NCBI RefSeq assembly: GCF_019947135.1
Contig: NZ_JAGSHT010000011.1
Coordinates: 52,686 to 116,685, forward strand
Reading direction: 5' to 3'
Source of the DNA: Occultella gossypii
GTDB lineage: Bacteria > Actinomycetota > Actinomycetes > Actinomycetales > Beutenbergiaceae
Length of the DNA stretch: 64,000 nucleotides
Of the stretch, positions 16,493-24,037 are shown one piece after another. Made by a program: the position numbers and the translations under genes. Within the stretch, counting starts at the first letter, position 1, and every line of letters begins with the position of its first letter. The notes below the pieces were generated by a model. It was not told the origin of the DNA. It searched no databases and saw only the letters and a program-made list of their open reading frames with translations.

Positions 16493-17821
16493 TCACGAGG
16501 TGAGTTGGATCGGCGGCAGGGCGATCCCTCGACGGAGCGCCTCGGGTTTCGGGGAGTAGATGCGCAGCATCGGCTGGAACGGGCCGGCGGGCGACGGTAG
16601 CCAGTTCGACTCGCGACCGGGTCCTGGCGATTCCTGCTGCAGGTAGAGTTCGAGCGACCCATCGACGTCGAACTGCAGGGCGTCCCGGTCACCGATCGCG
16701 AACCGGTTGATGGGGTTCGGGACTTGGAAGCCCGCCTCGTCGTACATCGTCAACGACCAGAACGCATCGGCAGGAGGCAGCTGCCCGGCCTCGAAGCGCA
16801 ACACGTACCGGCGGTCTCCGGTGAGTTGACCGCCGTCGGCGTCCGTCGCGGTACCTGGATACAGCGCGTCCTCGGGAAGGTTGCAGCCCAGCCCAGCCAT
16901 GGCGACCATCGCGCGCCTGCGGTAATCGGTGCCGTATGTGCCACCCTCGATCGTCACCCACGGGCCCACCCACGTGCCGAGGCTGCCATCGGTGACCGAG
17001 CCGACCATGTCCTGGAGCGCGGCGACAGCGCTGTCGTTGATGACGCCGCGCTGCTCGGAGGTGAGGGCGTCGACGTCGAACGACTCACCGACGACGAGCC
17101 CGATCGTCTTCAGGCGCTCAAGAATCGGGTAGTCGTGCGGGTGCGGCGGATGCACCTTGACCAGTTCGGCGAAGTAGGCGAGAAGCTCAACCCCATTCAT
17201 CGCGTTGACCTGATCGAGCGGCGCCGTGACGTCGTCGACAGCGGGATCCACGTCGACGTCGCCCGGCGGGACAAAGTCCGAGCCCCACTGGCTCAGGGGC
17301 ACGATCCGGTAGTCATCTTGGATGGCGTGCACGTTCGCGTAATCACCGGGACCATTGCACTGCGTGCGTCCCATCACCCAAGTGACGGGAGTCGGGGCTC
17401 GCAGAACCTCGATCCCGTCCGGCAGCGACTGCGACCACCCCGGCCCGACCACGGCGAAGTCCCTCGCGACACCGCCCGTGGTCCGGGTCCCGGGCACGGC
17501 GAAGACGTCACTCCACATGTCGAGCATCGGAGTCAGGTAGTAGCGGCCGCCCGAATCGGGCACGGAAAGCACGACAGGCTCCTCAGTCACGTCGAGCCAG
17601 GCGAAGGAGTAGAGCGTGTCGAAGTTGAACCGCACCACCTCCCGTGCCGTTGCCTCCGGATACCGCCTGAAGTGCGCGAACTGATTGACCGGCGCCTTCA
17701 TCGGCTTCGCCGTGGCGTTCGGCACGTTCGTCGCCTGTCGCCGAGTGACGTCCATCGTCACCAGCGAGTACGCGTACTGGTACGCCTCGAAAGCGATCTC
17801 CCCTGCTCTGTGCACGTCCAT
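16493..17821 (-). CDS. DUF1254/DUF1214-domain protein
   Basis: A 442-residue protein with the DUF1254 N-terminal region (YQYAYSLVTMDVTRRQ, NQFAHFRRYPEA, RFNFDTLYSFAWLDV, about 5-150) and DUF1214 C-terminal region (RYVLRFEAGQLPPADAFWSL, ESNWLPSPAGPFQPMLRIY, about 320-440). The family is widespread, mostly exported, and has no firmly assigned activity. No signal peptide is visible here. The ATG at 17821 with AGGGG four bases upstream is preferred to the GTG at 17872. It is a single gene bounded by a terminator. Confidence 0.88.
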   Translation of the reverse strand: MDVHRAGEIAFEAYQYAYSLVTMDVTRRQATNVPNATAKPMKAPVNQFAHFRRYPEATAREVVRFNFDTLYSFAWLDVTEEPVVLSVPDSGGRYYLTPMLDMWSDVFAVPGTRTTGGVARDFAVVGPGWSQSLPDGIEVLRAPTPVTWVMGRTQCNGPGDYANVHAIQDDYRIVPLSQWGSDFVPPGDVDVDPAVDDVTAPLDQVNAMNGVELLAYFAELVKVHPPHPHDYPILERLKTIGLVVGESFDVDALTSEQRGVINDSAVAALQDMVGSVTDGSLGTWVGPWVTIEGGTYGTDYRRRAMVAMAGLGCNLPEDALYPGTATDADGGQLTGDRRYVLRFEAGQLPPADAFWSLTMYDEAGFQVPNPINRFAIGDRDALQFDVDGSLELYLQQESPGPGRESNWLPSPAGPFQPMLRIYSPKPEALRRGIALPPIQLTS

Positions 17822-17986
17822 GAAACCCCTTGGATCGACCTGGGCCTGCCTCGGATGGCCGCGCCTGAGCACGGTACTGAATGCTAGCCAAGGCCGCCCG
17901 AGTCAGGTAGGCCTCCGTCCCCGGACGGCTTCATGGGCGCGCTCGTCGCGTCGTGACCCAGCCCCGCACGATGGAGTCGCGCCGGG

Positions 17987-18778
17987 TCAGAGCCGCTCGC
18001 GCAGCCAGGCGATGTCTGCCGAGTGCTCGGCCGCTTCACCCGGCGTCTCGACGATCACCGGCGTGCCGGCCTCGCGGATGAGATCGATCAGCTCCGCCTC
18101 GGGCAGGGAGCCCTGGCCGAGGTTGGCGTGCCGGTCGGCGCCGGAGTCGAAGGCATCGCGGCTGTCGTTGGCGTGCACCAGGTCGATCCGCCCGGTGACG
18201 GCCTTCACCCGCTCCACCAGTCCGGCGAGCTCCTCGCCGCCGGCGTAGGCGTGGCAGGTGTCCAGGCAGAAGCCGACGTCGGCGCCGCCCTCGGCTTCGA
18301 GCACCGACGCCCACAGCTGCTCCAGCTTGGCCACGCCCCGGGCCATCGAGTTGGTGCCGCCGGCCGTGTTCTCGATGAGCACCGGGATCGGCATGTCCAT
18401 GCCGTCGATGCATTTGCGCCAGTTGTCGTACCCCTTGGCCGGGTCGTCCGCGGCGAGCACGTGCCCGCCGTGCACCACGATGCCGGCGGCCCCGATCTCG
18501 GCCGCGAGGTTCACGTGCTGCTGGAGCAGCTTGCGGCTCGGGATCCGGATCCGGTTGTTCGTGGTCGCCACGTTGATGACGTACGGCGAGTGGACGTACA
18601 ACGTCACCCCCGCCTCGGCGGCGGCCGCCTTGAGAGCTGATGCTCCGCCGTCGTACCGAACCTCCGGACCCTTCCACCCCTGCGGGTCGCCTAGGAAGAT
18701 CTGCACCGCGTCCGCGCCGCGGGCGCGGGCCTCGGCGATGGGGTCGGTCTGGTCGACGTGGGCTCCGATGACGGTCAT
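17987..18778 (-). CDS. nfo: Endonuclease IV family AP endonuclease / xylose-isomerase-like TIM barrel
   Basis: A 263-residue TIM-barrel protein. Metal-ligand motifs of deoxyribonuclease IV are in order: IGAHVD, VHSPYVINV, VVHGGH, VLIENTAGG, CLDTCHAYAGG, LVHANDSRD, HANLGQG and VIVETPG. Endonuclease IV cleaves abasic sites during base-excision repair. The start at 18778 is used because the barrel begins there; a -10-like TAGGCT lies 7 bases upstream, indicating a leaderless mRNA. The upstream in-frame codons to 18808 would overlap that promoter. Confidence 0.92.
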   Translation of the reverse strand: MTVIGAHVDQTDPIAEARARGADAVQIFLGDPQGWKGPEVRYDGGASALKAAAAEAGVTLYVHSPYVINVATTNNRIRIPSRKLLQQHVNLAAEIGAAGIVVHGGHVLAADDPAKGYDNWRKCIDGMDMPIPVLIENTAGGTNSMARGVAKLEQLWASVLEAEGGADVGFCLDTCHAYAGGEELAGLVERVKAVTGRIDLVHANDSRDAFDSGADRHANLGQGSLPEAELIDLIREAGTPVIVETPGEAAEHSADIAWLRERL

Positions 18779-18785
18779 ACCGTCG

Positions 18786-18791
18786 AGCCTA
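18786..18791 (-). promoter_or_regulatory. -10-like hexamer, possible leaderless start of nfo
   Basis: TAGGCT on the minus strand ends 7 bases before the ATG at 18778; no ribosome site is present. Confidence 0.4.
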
Positions 18792-18823
18792 ATCGCCTCC
18801 CCCGACACCGCGCCGGGCGGCGG

Positions 18824-19279
18824 TCAGCTCGAGAAGTTGAGGAAGATCGGGATGAGACCGACGGCCGCGAGCACGATTCCGAAGTACTGCATCGGGATGA
18901 AGAAGATCGTGTGCCGGTTGCGCAGCTGCTTCTTCACCGTCACCTGCTCCCGCTCGAGCATCTGCCCGGCGAGCTGCTGGGCCTCGGCGTGGTCCCGGGG
19001 CTGATAACCCGGAACCGGCTGGAACCGGCCGGAGGCGACGGTGGCGTCCACCTCCGCCTGACGGGCCACCATGTAGCTCTTCGTGCGTCGCTCGGCGTCC
19101 CAGTCCTGGAACCAGCGGCCGGCGAAGAAGCACGCGACACCGCCGAGGATCAAGCCGATCCCGATGGCGAGCAATGAGTTCTCCTCACCGAGGATGAGCG
19201 TGAACAGTCCGCCGAACGCGACCACGCCGAGCGGGATGAACAAGATTGCGAGGATTCCCCATCCTCTCCAGATGACCAT
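18824..19279 (-). CDS. Small membrane protein of unknown function
   Basis: A 151-residue protein with two adjacent N-terminal hydrophobic segments (about 3-25 and 30-50), a polar middle containing WFQDWDAERRTKSYM and QQLAGQMLEREQ, and a C-terminal hydrophobic span (IFFIPMQYFGIVLAAVGLIPIFL). The ATG at 19279 is chosen because TAATCT lies 8 bases upstream as a leaderless -10; the in-frame extension to 19474 is arginine/proline-rich shadow coding of the methylglyoxal synthase region. I do not recognise a family. Confidence 0.7.
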   Translation of the reverse strand: MVIWRGWGILAILFIPLGVVAFGGLFTLILGEENSLLAIGIGLILGGVACFFAGRWFQDWDAERRTKSYMVARQAEVDATVASGRFQPVPGYQPRDHAEAQQLAGQMLEREQVTVKKQLRNRHTIFFIPMQYFGIVLAAVGLIPIFLNFSS

Positions 19280-19287
19280 GAGGCCCG

Positions 19288-19293
19288 AGATTA
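19288..19293 (-). promoter_or_regulatory. -10-like hexamer, possible leaderless start
   Basis: TAATCT on the minus strand ends 8 bases before the ATG at 19279. Confidence 0.4.
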
Positions 19294-19335
19294 GCGGCTC
19301 CAGATGACTGAAAGGTAAACGGCCGATGGGCAGCA

Positions 19336-19779
19336 CTACCCGCCCGCGGAACGGCCGTCCTCCCAGGCGCGCGGGGTGAGGTCCGGGCGGCGGTGCTCGT
19401 AGTCGCTGCCCAGCAGCGGGGAGGAGATCATCAGGTCCGCCGAGGCCACGTTGCACGCCATCGGCACATTCCACACCGTGGCGATCCGCAGCAGGGCCTT
19501 GACGTCCGGGTCGTGCGGCTGCGCCTCGAGCGGGTCCCAGAAGAAGATCAGCATCGTGACCTGGCCCTCGGCGATCTTGGCGCCGATCTGCTGATCGCCG
19601 CCGACGGGGCCGGAGAGGAACCGGTGCACGGGCAGCCCGAGCTCGAACTCGAGCATGGTGCCGGTGGTGCCGGTCGCGTACAGCACGTGCTCGGCAAGGG
19701 TGTCCCGGTTGTACTCCGCCCAGCGCAGGAGCTCGACCTTCATGTTGTCGTGGGCGACGAGTGCGATATGCCAGGGCAT
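19336..19779 (-). CDS. mgsA: Methylglyoxal synthase
   Basis: A 147-residue enzyme that converts dihydroxyacetone phosphate to methylglyoxal and phosphate, a glycolytic bypass. The family motifs are clear: [34 protein letters not shown] and [22 protein letters not shown], holding the phosphate-binding and catalytic Asp/His residues. A GGAGA ribosome site precedes the ATG and TACGCT about 35 bases upstream is a likely -10. It is a single-gene unit. Confidence 0.96.
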   Translation of the reverse strand: MPWHIALVAHDNMKVELLRWAEYNRDTLAEHVLYATGTTGTMLEFELGLPVHRFLSGPVGGDQQIGAKIAEGQVTMLIFFWDPLEAQPHDPDVKALLRIATVWNVPMACNVASADLMISSPLLGSDYEHRRPDLTPRAWEDGRSAGG

Positions 19780-19861
19780 GGGGTCTCCGTCGGTCGACGT
19801 CGTGGGACTTCAGCGTAGGAGCCTGTGCCGGACCGGGGCTGGGTTCTGGCTGAGAGGTTGC

Positions 19862-20497
19862 TCAGCCCTCGGCACCACGGTCCACCCCAAGGGTCGCGAT
19901 GAGGTCCTCGTGGAGCTGGAACCACACGCGATGGCAGGAGTCGATGTCGGTCCCGTCGACCCATTCGCCCCGGCCGGCCCGGGCACGTTCGAGGGCCGTG
20001 TCGAAGCGGGCGTGATACCCGCCGAAGCGCACCAGGACGCCGGTCAGGCGCTCGGCCAGCGGAGCCAGCGCGGCGCCGATGGCAGTGAGCTCGTCGAGGA
20101 CCCGGGCGTCCCAGTCCGCGTCGGTGTGGTCGTTGGGGGCGAGTCGGTCCAAGGCGGTCGGCTTCAGCTGCCAATCGGTGCAGGCGCGCTGGAGCGAGGC
20201 GTTGAGTGGGAGGAACTCGCGGTAGGTGGCCGCGATGACGCCGCCGGGGTCGGCCGATTCCCGTTCGCGGGCAAGTTCACGTTCGTTCTCGCCCTTGCCG
20301 TCCTCGGTCAGCCACCAGCCGCCGAGGTCGGCGAACGACGAGCGCTGCAGCCATCCGCGGCGGGCCGCCTCGTCCAGGAGCGCGGCGGTCTCGTCCGGGC
20401 CGGTGCCGGCGCGGTCGGCGACGGCGGGGGTGTCGGCGAACCCGAGGAGCCGCACCGCGTGCAGCACGAGCAGTTGCGGTTCCGAGGTCCGCGCCAT
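19862..20497 (-). CDS. Uncharacterised protein, possible winged-helix regulator
   Basis: A 211-residue protein in an operon with the HTH gene just upstream (2-base gap). The N-terminal 75 residues (LLVLHAVRLLGFADTPAVADRAG, ETAALLDEAARRGWLQRSSFADLGGWWLTEDGK) read like a winged helix. The rest is a helical region with a conserved-looking HARFDTALERARAGRGEWVDG and SCHRVWFQLHEDLIATLG. The start at 20497 follows from the coupling. The pair is divergent from the PEP-utilising phosphotransferase-like gene and may control it; this is inferred from position only. Confidence 0.75.
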   Translation of the reverse strand: MARTSEPQLLVLHAVRLLGFADTPAVADRAGTGPDETAALLDEAARRGWLQRSSFADLGGWWLTEDGKGENERELARERESADPGGVIAATYREFLPLNASLQRACTDWQLKPTALDRLAPNDHTDADWDARVLDELTAIGAALAPLAERLTGVLVRFGGYHARFDTALERARAGRGEWVDGTDIDSCHRVWFQLHEDLIATLGVDRGAEG

Positions 20498-20499
20498 GA

Positions 20500-20886
20500 C
20501 TAGTCTCCCTGCCGGTCGGTGAGTCGCGCGAAGTGTTGCTGGCAGGCCTGCGGCGACCGGAATCCCATCGCCTCGGCGATCTGCGCCCAGGTCAGTCCCG
20601 CGCCGCGGGCCGTGAAGAGCAGGCCCGCCTCCATGCCGTCGACCTCCGCCCGCGCCGCGGGCAGCAGGGTGAGCGCGCTGAGCAGGTCCTCCGGGGTGAG
20701 GTCGGTGGAGCGCCAGAGCGCGAACTGCGTGAGGTCGACGGCGGTGGGCGGCACCGGGGCGGGTCGCCACGGCCGTGGGTCCAGTGCGTCGGCGCCGAGC
20801 GCCAGGAGCCGGTCCTGTGCCTCCTGTTCTCGTCGTGCCCGGGTCTGGTCGGTTCCCTGCGCTTCGACCTCGTGCTTGCGTGCCAT
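20500..20886 (-). CDS. Small putative HTH DNA-binding protein
   Basis: 128 residues. The N-terminal half is charged; the C-terminal half contains a helix-turn-helix-like segment, GLTWAQIAEAMGFRSPQACQ (about 102-121), resembling a sigma-region-4 or AsiA-type recognition helix. The ATG at 20886 lies 6 bases after a -10-like CAGGAT with a TTGACA -35, so the mRNA is likely leaderless; the upstream in-frame ATG at 20910 lies inside that promoter and is rejected. It heads a two-gene operon and probably binds its own divergent promoter region. Confidence 0.75.
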   Translation of the reverse strand: MARKHEVEAQGTDQTRARREQEAQDRLLALGADALDPRPWRPAPVPPTAVDLTQFALWRSTDLTPEDLLSALTLLPAARAEVDGMEAGLLFTARGAGLTWAQIAEAMGFRSPQACQQHFARLTDRQGD

Positions 20887-20892
20887 GCTCCG

Positions 20893-20921
20893 ATCCTGCA
20901 CGATCAACACAATGTTGTCAA
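20893..20921 (-). promoter_or_regulatory. Promoter with overlapping palindrome in divergent region
   Basis: Minus strand: -35 TTGACA (20921-20916), 17-base spacer, -10 CAGGAT (20898-20893), then 6 bases to the ATG. A CAACA-CAA-TGTTG palindrome (20905-20917) overlaps the -35 and spacer. The region between the two divergent starts is only 56 bp, so one regulator could control both. Confidence 0.6.
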
Positions 20922-20942
20922 TGTTTCGTTGATGGGTGGAGT

Positions 20943-22166
20943 GTGCTCACGGATCTCTCGGACGCGACCGCAGACACCTGTGGTGGCAAGGCGGCGGCGC
21001 TGGCCGTGCTGCTGCGGGCAGGACTGCCGGTGCCCGACGGCTTCGTCGTGCCGTTCGCCGTGCACGCCACGCACGGCGCAGGCTTGTCCGTCCCCGACGC
21101 GCTCTCGGACGCGGTCGCCAGGCACCTCGCCCTGCTCGGCGATCCGCTGGTGGCGGTGCGCTCCTCGGCCGACGCCGAAGACCAACCGGACGCCTCGGCG
21201 GCCGGTCAGTACGACAGCGTGCTGGGCGTCCGCGGGACGCCCGCCGTCCTGGCGGCGGTGCGAACCTGCTGGGCGTCGCTGCGCTCCGCGCGCGCCTTGG
21301 AGTACCGGAGCGACCGCAAGGCATCGCCCGGGGAGGCGTCGATGGCCGTGCTCATCCAGCGCCTGGTCGATGCGGACGCCTCCGGCGTGATGTTCACGCC
21401 GGCCCACCCCGGCGCGAGCACTCGCATCGAGGCGTCCTGGGGCCTCGGCCCGAGCGTGGTCGGCGGCACGGTCACCCCCGACACCTACGAGATCGCTGTG
21501 GACGGAAGCACCCGGAGCACCATCGCCCGCAAGGCCACCCGCCTGGATCGGGCCAACGATGGCACCGGTGTCACGGCGAACGAGGTGCCGGAGCGCCAGC
21601 GGACCCGGCCGGCGCTCGACGCCGCGACCACCCTGGCCCTGACCGCGCTCGGACACCGGATCGCCGCCGCGCTCGGAGGCCCGCAGGACGTCGAGTGGGC
21701 GCTCGCCGACGGCAAACTCTGGATCCTGCAGGCCAGGCCGATCACTGCGCCTGTTCCACCACTGCCGACGACGACCTCCATCGCGGGCGGCACCACGCTG
21801 TCCGGTACACCTGGCTCCCACGGCATCGCGACCGGGATCGCCCGGGTCCTGGGCGGACCCTCCGACTTCGGGCGGGTCCGGCCCGGCGACATCGTGGTCT
21901 GCCCGTACACCGACCCGGCCTGGACGGCGTTGCTGCGCATCGCCGCCGGCATCGTCACCGAGACCGGTGGCGCCCTGTCCCACGCGGCCATCGTCGCCCG
22001 CGAGCAGGGCATCCCCGCCGTCCTCGGCGTGCCGGACGCCACCACCGCGATCCGTGACGGCGACCTCATCAGCATCGACGGCACCGAGGGTGCCGTCACC
22101 ACACCCCGACCCGCAGCGGAGGACGATCATGGCAACCAGGTTCCTGTACATCGCGCGCCACGGTGA
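20943..22166 (+). CDS. PEP/pyruvate-utilising phosphotransferase-like protein (ATP-grasp + swivelling His domain)
   Basis: A 407-residue protein with a GTG start at 20943 preceded by GGTGGAG. Residues 1-300 form the PPDK-type ATP-grasp nucleotide-binding region (GGKAAALAVLLRAGLPVPDGFVV, VAVRSSADAED, WGLGPSVVGGTVTPDTY, QDVEWALADGKLWILQARPI). Residues 320-400 form the mobile phosphohistidine domain, with His347 in TGGALSHAAIVAREQGIPAV. The C-terminal PEP-binding barrel of PEP synthase/PPDK is absent, and so is the antibiotic-binding insert of rifampin phosphotransferase. It therefore probably phosphorylates its own His from ATP and passes the group to an unknown acceptor. It overlaps the histidine phosphatase gene by 38 bases. 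The longer frame to 20775 runs over the divergent HTH gene and is rejected. Confidence 0.87.
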   Translation: MLTDLSDATADTCGGKAAALAVLLRAGLPVPDGFVVPFAVHATHGAGLSVPDALSDAVARHLALLGDPLVAVRSSADAEDQPDASAAGQYDSVLGVRGTPAVLAAVRTCWASLRSARALEYRSDRKASPGEASMAVLIQRLVDADASGVMFTPAHPGASTRIEASWGLGPSVVGGTVTPDTYEIAVDGSTRSTIARKATRLDRANDGTGVTANEVPERQRTRPALDAATTLALTALGHRIAAALGGPQDVEWALADGKLWILQARPITAPVPPLPTTTSIAGGTTLSGTPGSHGIATGIARVLGGPSDFGRVRPGDIVVCPYTDPAWTALLRIAAGIVTETGGALSHAAIVAREQGIPAVLGVPDATTAIRDGDLISIDGTEGAVTTPRPAAEDDHGNQVPVHRAPR

Positions 22167-22740
22167 CGCCGACCCCTTCGGTGAGCTCACCGACACGGGA
22201 CGGGAACAGGCACGGCTCCTGGGCCGCCGCCTCGCCCTCCTGCCGATCGACGCCGTCTGGCACTCCCCGCTCCCCCGCGCGGAGGCGAGCGCACGTGAGT
22301 TGGCCACGCACCTGCCGGACGGAACGCCCGTCTCCGCGGCCGCCGAACTGATCGACCACGTGCCCTACGTTCCGGCGCCCGAGGAGACGCCGACCGCCTG
22401 GGTGCCGTTCTTCGACGGCTACGACGCCGACGAGGCCGCGGCCGGCCACCGAATCGCTCGGAGCCTGACCTCGCGATTCGCCGCGGCCGCCGACGGTGCC
22501 GACGCTGCCGACGTCCACGAGGTGCTCATCACCCACAGCTATCCGATCGCATGGCTCGTTCGCGACGCGCTCGAGGCCCCAGCAGCGCGCTGGCTCGGCC
22601 TCGACAGCGCCAACACGGCCCTGACCGTCATCGAGCACCGATCCGGCCTCCCGCCCACGATCACGATGTTCAACGACATGAGCCACCTACCCGCCGAGTT
22701 CCGCTGGACCGGATTCCCTCGGACGATCCGCCGCCCCTGA
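22129..22740 (+). CDS. Histidine phosphatase superfamily protein
   Basis: A 203-residue phosphoglycerate-mutase-like phosphatase. The phosphohistidine motif is R10-H11-G12 (YIARHGDADP; the usual RHGE has Asp in place of Glu), with a second catalytic histidine in VLITHSYPIAWLVRD and SPLPRAEASARELA in the expected place. The ATG at 22129 has GGAGG seven bases upstream and lies inside the 3' end of the PEP-utilising gene, so the two are coupled. A kinase-like transfer enzyme and a phosphatase in one operon suggests opposite action on the same phospho-acceptor, which is inference. Confidence 0.9.
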   Translation: MATRFLYIARHGDADPFGELTDTGREQARLLGRRLALLPIDAVWHSPLPRAEASARELATHLPDGTPVSAAAELIDHVPYVPAPEETPTAWVPFFDGYDADEAAAGHRIARSLTSRFAAAADGADAADVHEVLITHSYPIAWLVRDALEAPAARWLGLDSANTALTVIEHRSGLPPTITMFNDMSHLPAEFRWTGFPRTIRRP

Positions 22741-22807
22741 GTCGCAGGAGCCGTCCCGGGGGAGCCGGTGTTAGCCTCGATCGGAAGAACCGACCATCGA
22801 GAGCCAC

Positions 22808-23116
22808 ATGCCGCAGATCTTCGAGCAGTTCGAGCACCTCGCCCGATTCCTGATCGTGGTGCTCGGCTTCGATGTGTCCGCGCAGGGTCTGGGCACCCTC
22901 GCCGTCGCCGGAGCCGTGGGTCTGGCCGCCGTGGCGCTGCTCGCCGCCACGCTCAACCACGTCGCCGTGGCGGCCACCTTCGGCGGCCTGCGGGGCCCGC
23001 GGATGCGCCAGGAGCACGCTCGCGCACCCGAGCCGCGCCCGCAGAGCGCGCCGGACACCCCCGGCAAGCCGCGCCCCCGGGCACCGGGCCGCGTCCTCGC
23101 GGTCGCCACGCGCTGA
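22808..23116 (+). CDS. Small membrane protein upstream of yidC
   Basis: 102 residues with an N-terminal hydrophobic segment (about 12-26), a second alanine/valine-rich span (about 30-60) and a basic, proline-rich tail. Similar short proteins lie next to yidC homologues in other actinomycetes, but I am not sure of a family name. It probably acts with the YidC-like protein at the membrane. Transcription may begin at a -10-like TAGCCT (22774-22779). Confidence 0.7.
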   Translation: MPQIFEQFEHLARFLIVVLGFDVSAQGLGTLAVAGAVGLAAVALLAATLNHVAVAATFGGLRGPRMRQEHARAPEPRPQSAPDTPGKPRPRAPGRVLAVATR

Positions 23117-23147
23117 CGCCCAGCCCCACCGCCACGACAGGCGGCAA

Positions 23148-23223
23148 GCCCGACCAACGCCGTCGGGCATAGGCATTGCGGCGTCATGCCCGCGCGACCA
23201 TACGGCCCCCACCCGCCCGTATG
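23148..23223 (+). promoter_or_regulatory. Overlapping hairpins in the yidC leader, possible attenuator
   Basis: Three stems are visible between the small membrane protein gene and yidC. A: GCCCGAC/GTCGGGC (23148-23168). B: CGGGCAT/ATGCCCG (23164-23192), sharing CGGGC with A so the two exclude each other. C: CATACGG/CCGTATG (23199-23223), ending 16 bases before the yidC ATG. The arrangement resembles a terminator/antiterminator switch, but GC-rich DNA often yields chance stems. Confidence 0.4.
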
Positions 23224-23239
23224 ACGCAAGGACCAACCC

Positions 23240-24037
23240 ATGAACCTGTACGAATTCGCGCCGATCAGGGCGCTCATCTCCGTTGCCAACTCCGTCGTCA
23301 CCACGTTGACGGACCTCCTCGAACCGATCGCCGCCGGGAGCGCCGCGGCCCTGGCGATCGTGGTCTTCACCCTGCTCGTGCGCGCCGTGCTCATCCCCGT
23401 CGGGGTGTCCCAGGCCCGCGCGGAGCGGACCCGGCGCCGGATCGCGCCGAAGCTCGCCGACCTGCAGAAGCGGTACAAGAAGCAGCCGGAGGTCCTGCAG
23501 CGCAAGATGATGGAGCTCTACCGCGAGGAGAACTCCAGCCCGTTCGCCGGCTTCGGACCCGTCCTGCTGCAGATGCCGGTGCTGCTCGCCGTCTACGGGC
23601 TGTTCATCACCCCGACGATCGGCGGCGCCCCGAACCACCTGCTCGAGAACGAGCTGCTCGGCAACCCGCTCGGCACCAGCCTGATCACGGCCATCGGCGC
23701 GGGCACGACCACCCCACTGACGTGGGTGCTGTACGCGGTGATCGTCGTGGTCATCGTCGCCGCCGCGCAGGCCTCGCGCAGGCTCCTGATGCCGCCGCCG
23801 ATGCCGGCCGCGACGGAACGGCAGCCGGGGGTGCCGGACCTGTCCGGGCTCACCAAGGTCCTCGGGTTCCTACCGTTCCTGACCGCGGTGTTCGCCACGT
23901 TCGTGCCGCTCGCCGCCGCCCTGTACCTGATGGTCACCACGACCTGGACGCTGGTCGAGCGCCTGGTGCTGCGCCGGCTGCTCAACCCACCCGCTCCGGC
24001 TGCGGCGGCTGGGGAGGTTCAGCCGAACGCCGGGTAG
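23240..24037 (+). CDS. yidC: YidC/Oxa1-type membrane protein insertase
   Basis: A 265-residue insertase of the short actinobacterial type. It has an N-terminal span, the groove arginine in TLLVRAVLIPVGVSQ, the basic cytoplasmic hairpin RIAPKLADLQKRYKKQPEVLQ, the YREENSSPFAGFGPVLLQMPVLLAVYGLF segment (read across two spans) and C-terminal spans. It inserts small membrane proteins alone or with Sec. This is probably an accessory copy, since it is not in the rnpA-yidC-jag context. AAGGA precedes the ATG. The 3' end overlaps the convergent kinase gene by 19 bp. Confidence 0.93.
   Translation: MNLYEFAPIRALISVANSVVTTLTDLLEPIAAGSAAALAIVVFTLLVRAVLIPVGVSQARAERTRRRIAPKLADLQKRYKKQPEVLQRKMMELYREENSSPFAGFGPVLLQMPVLLAVYGLFITPTIGGAPNHLLENELLGNPLGTSLITAIGAGTTTPLTWVLYAVIVVVIVAAAQASRRLLMPPPMPAATERQPGVPDLSGLTKVLGFLPFLTAVFATFVPLAAALYLMVTTTWTLVERLVLRRLLNPPAPAAAAGEVQPNAG

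Noticed and set aside
20943..22166. Rifampin phosphotransferase
   Set aside because: Only the ATP-grasp and His domains are present; the middle rifampin-binding domain is missing and the protein is about half the usual length.
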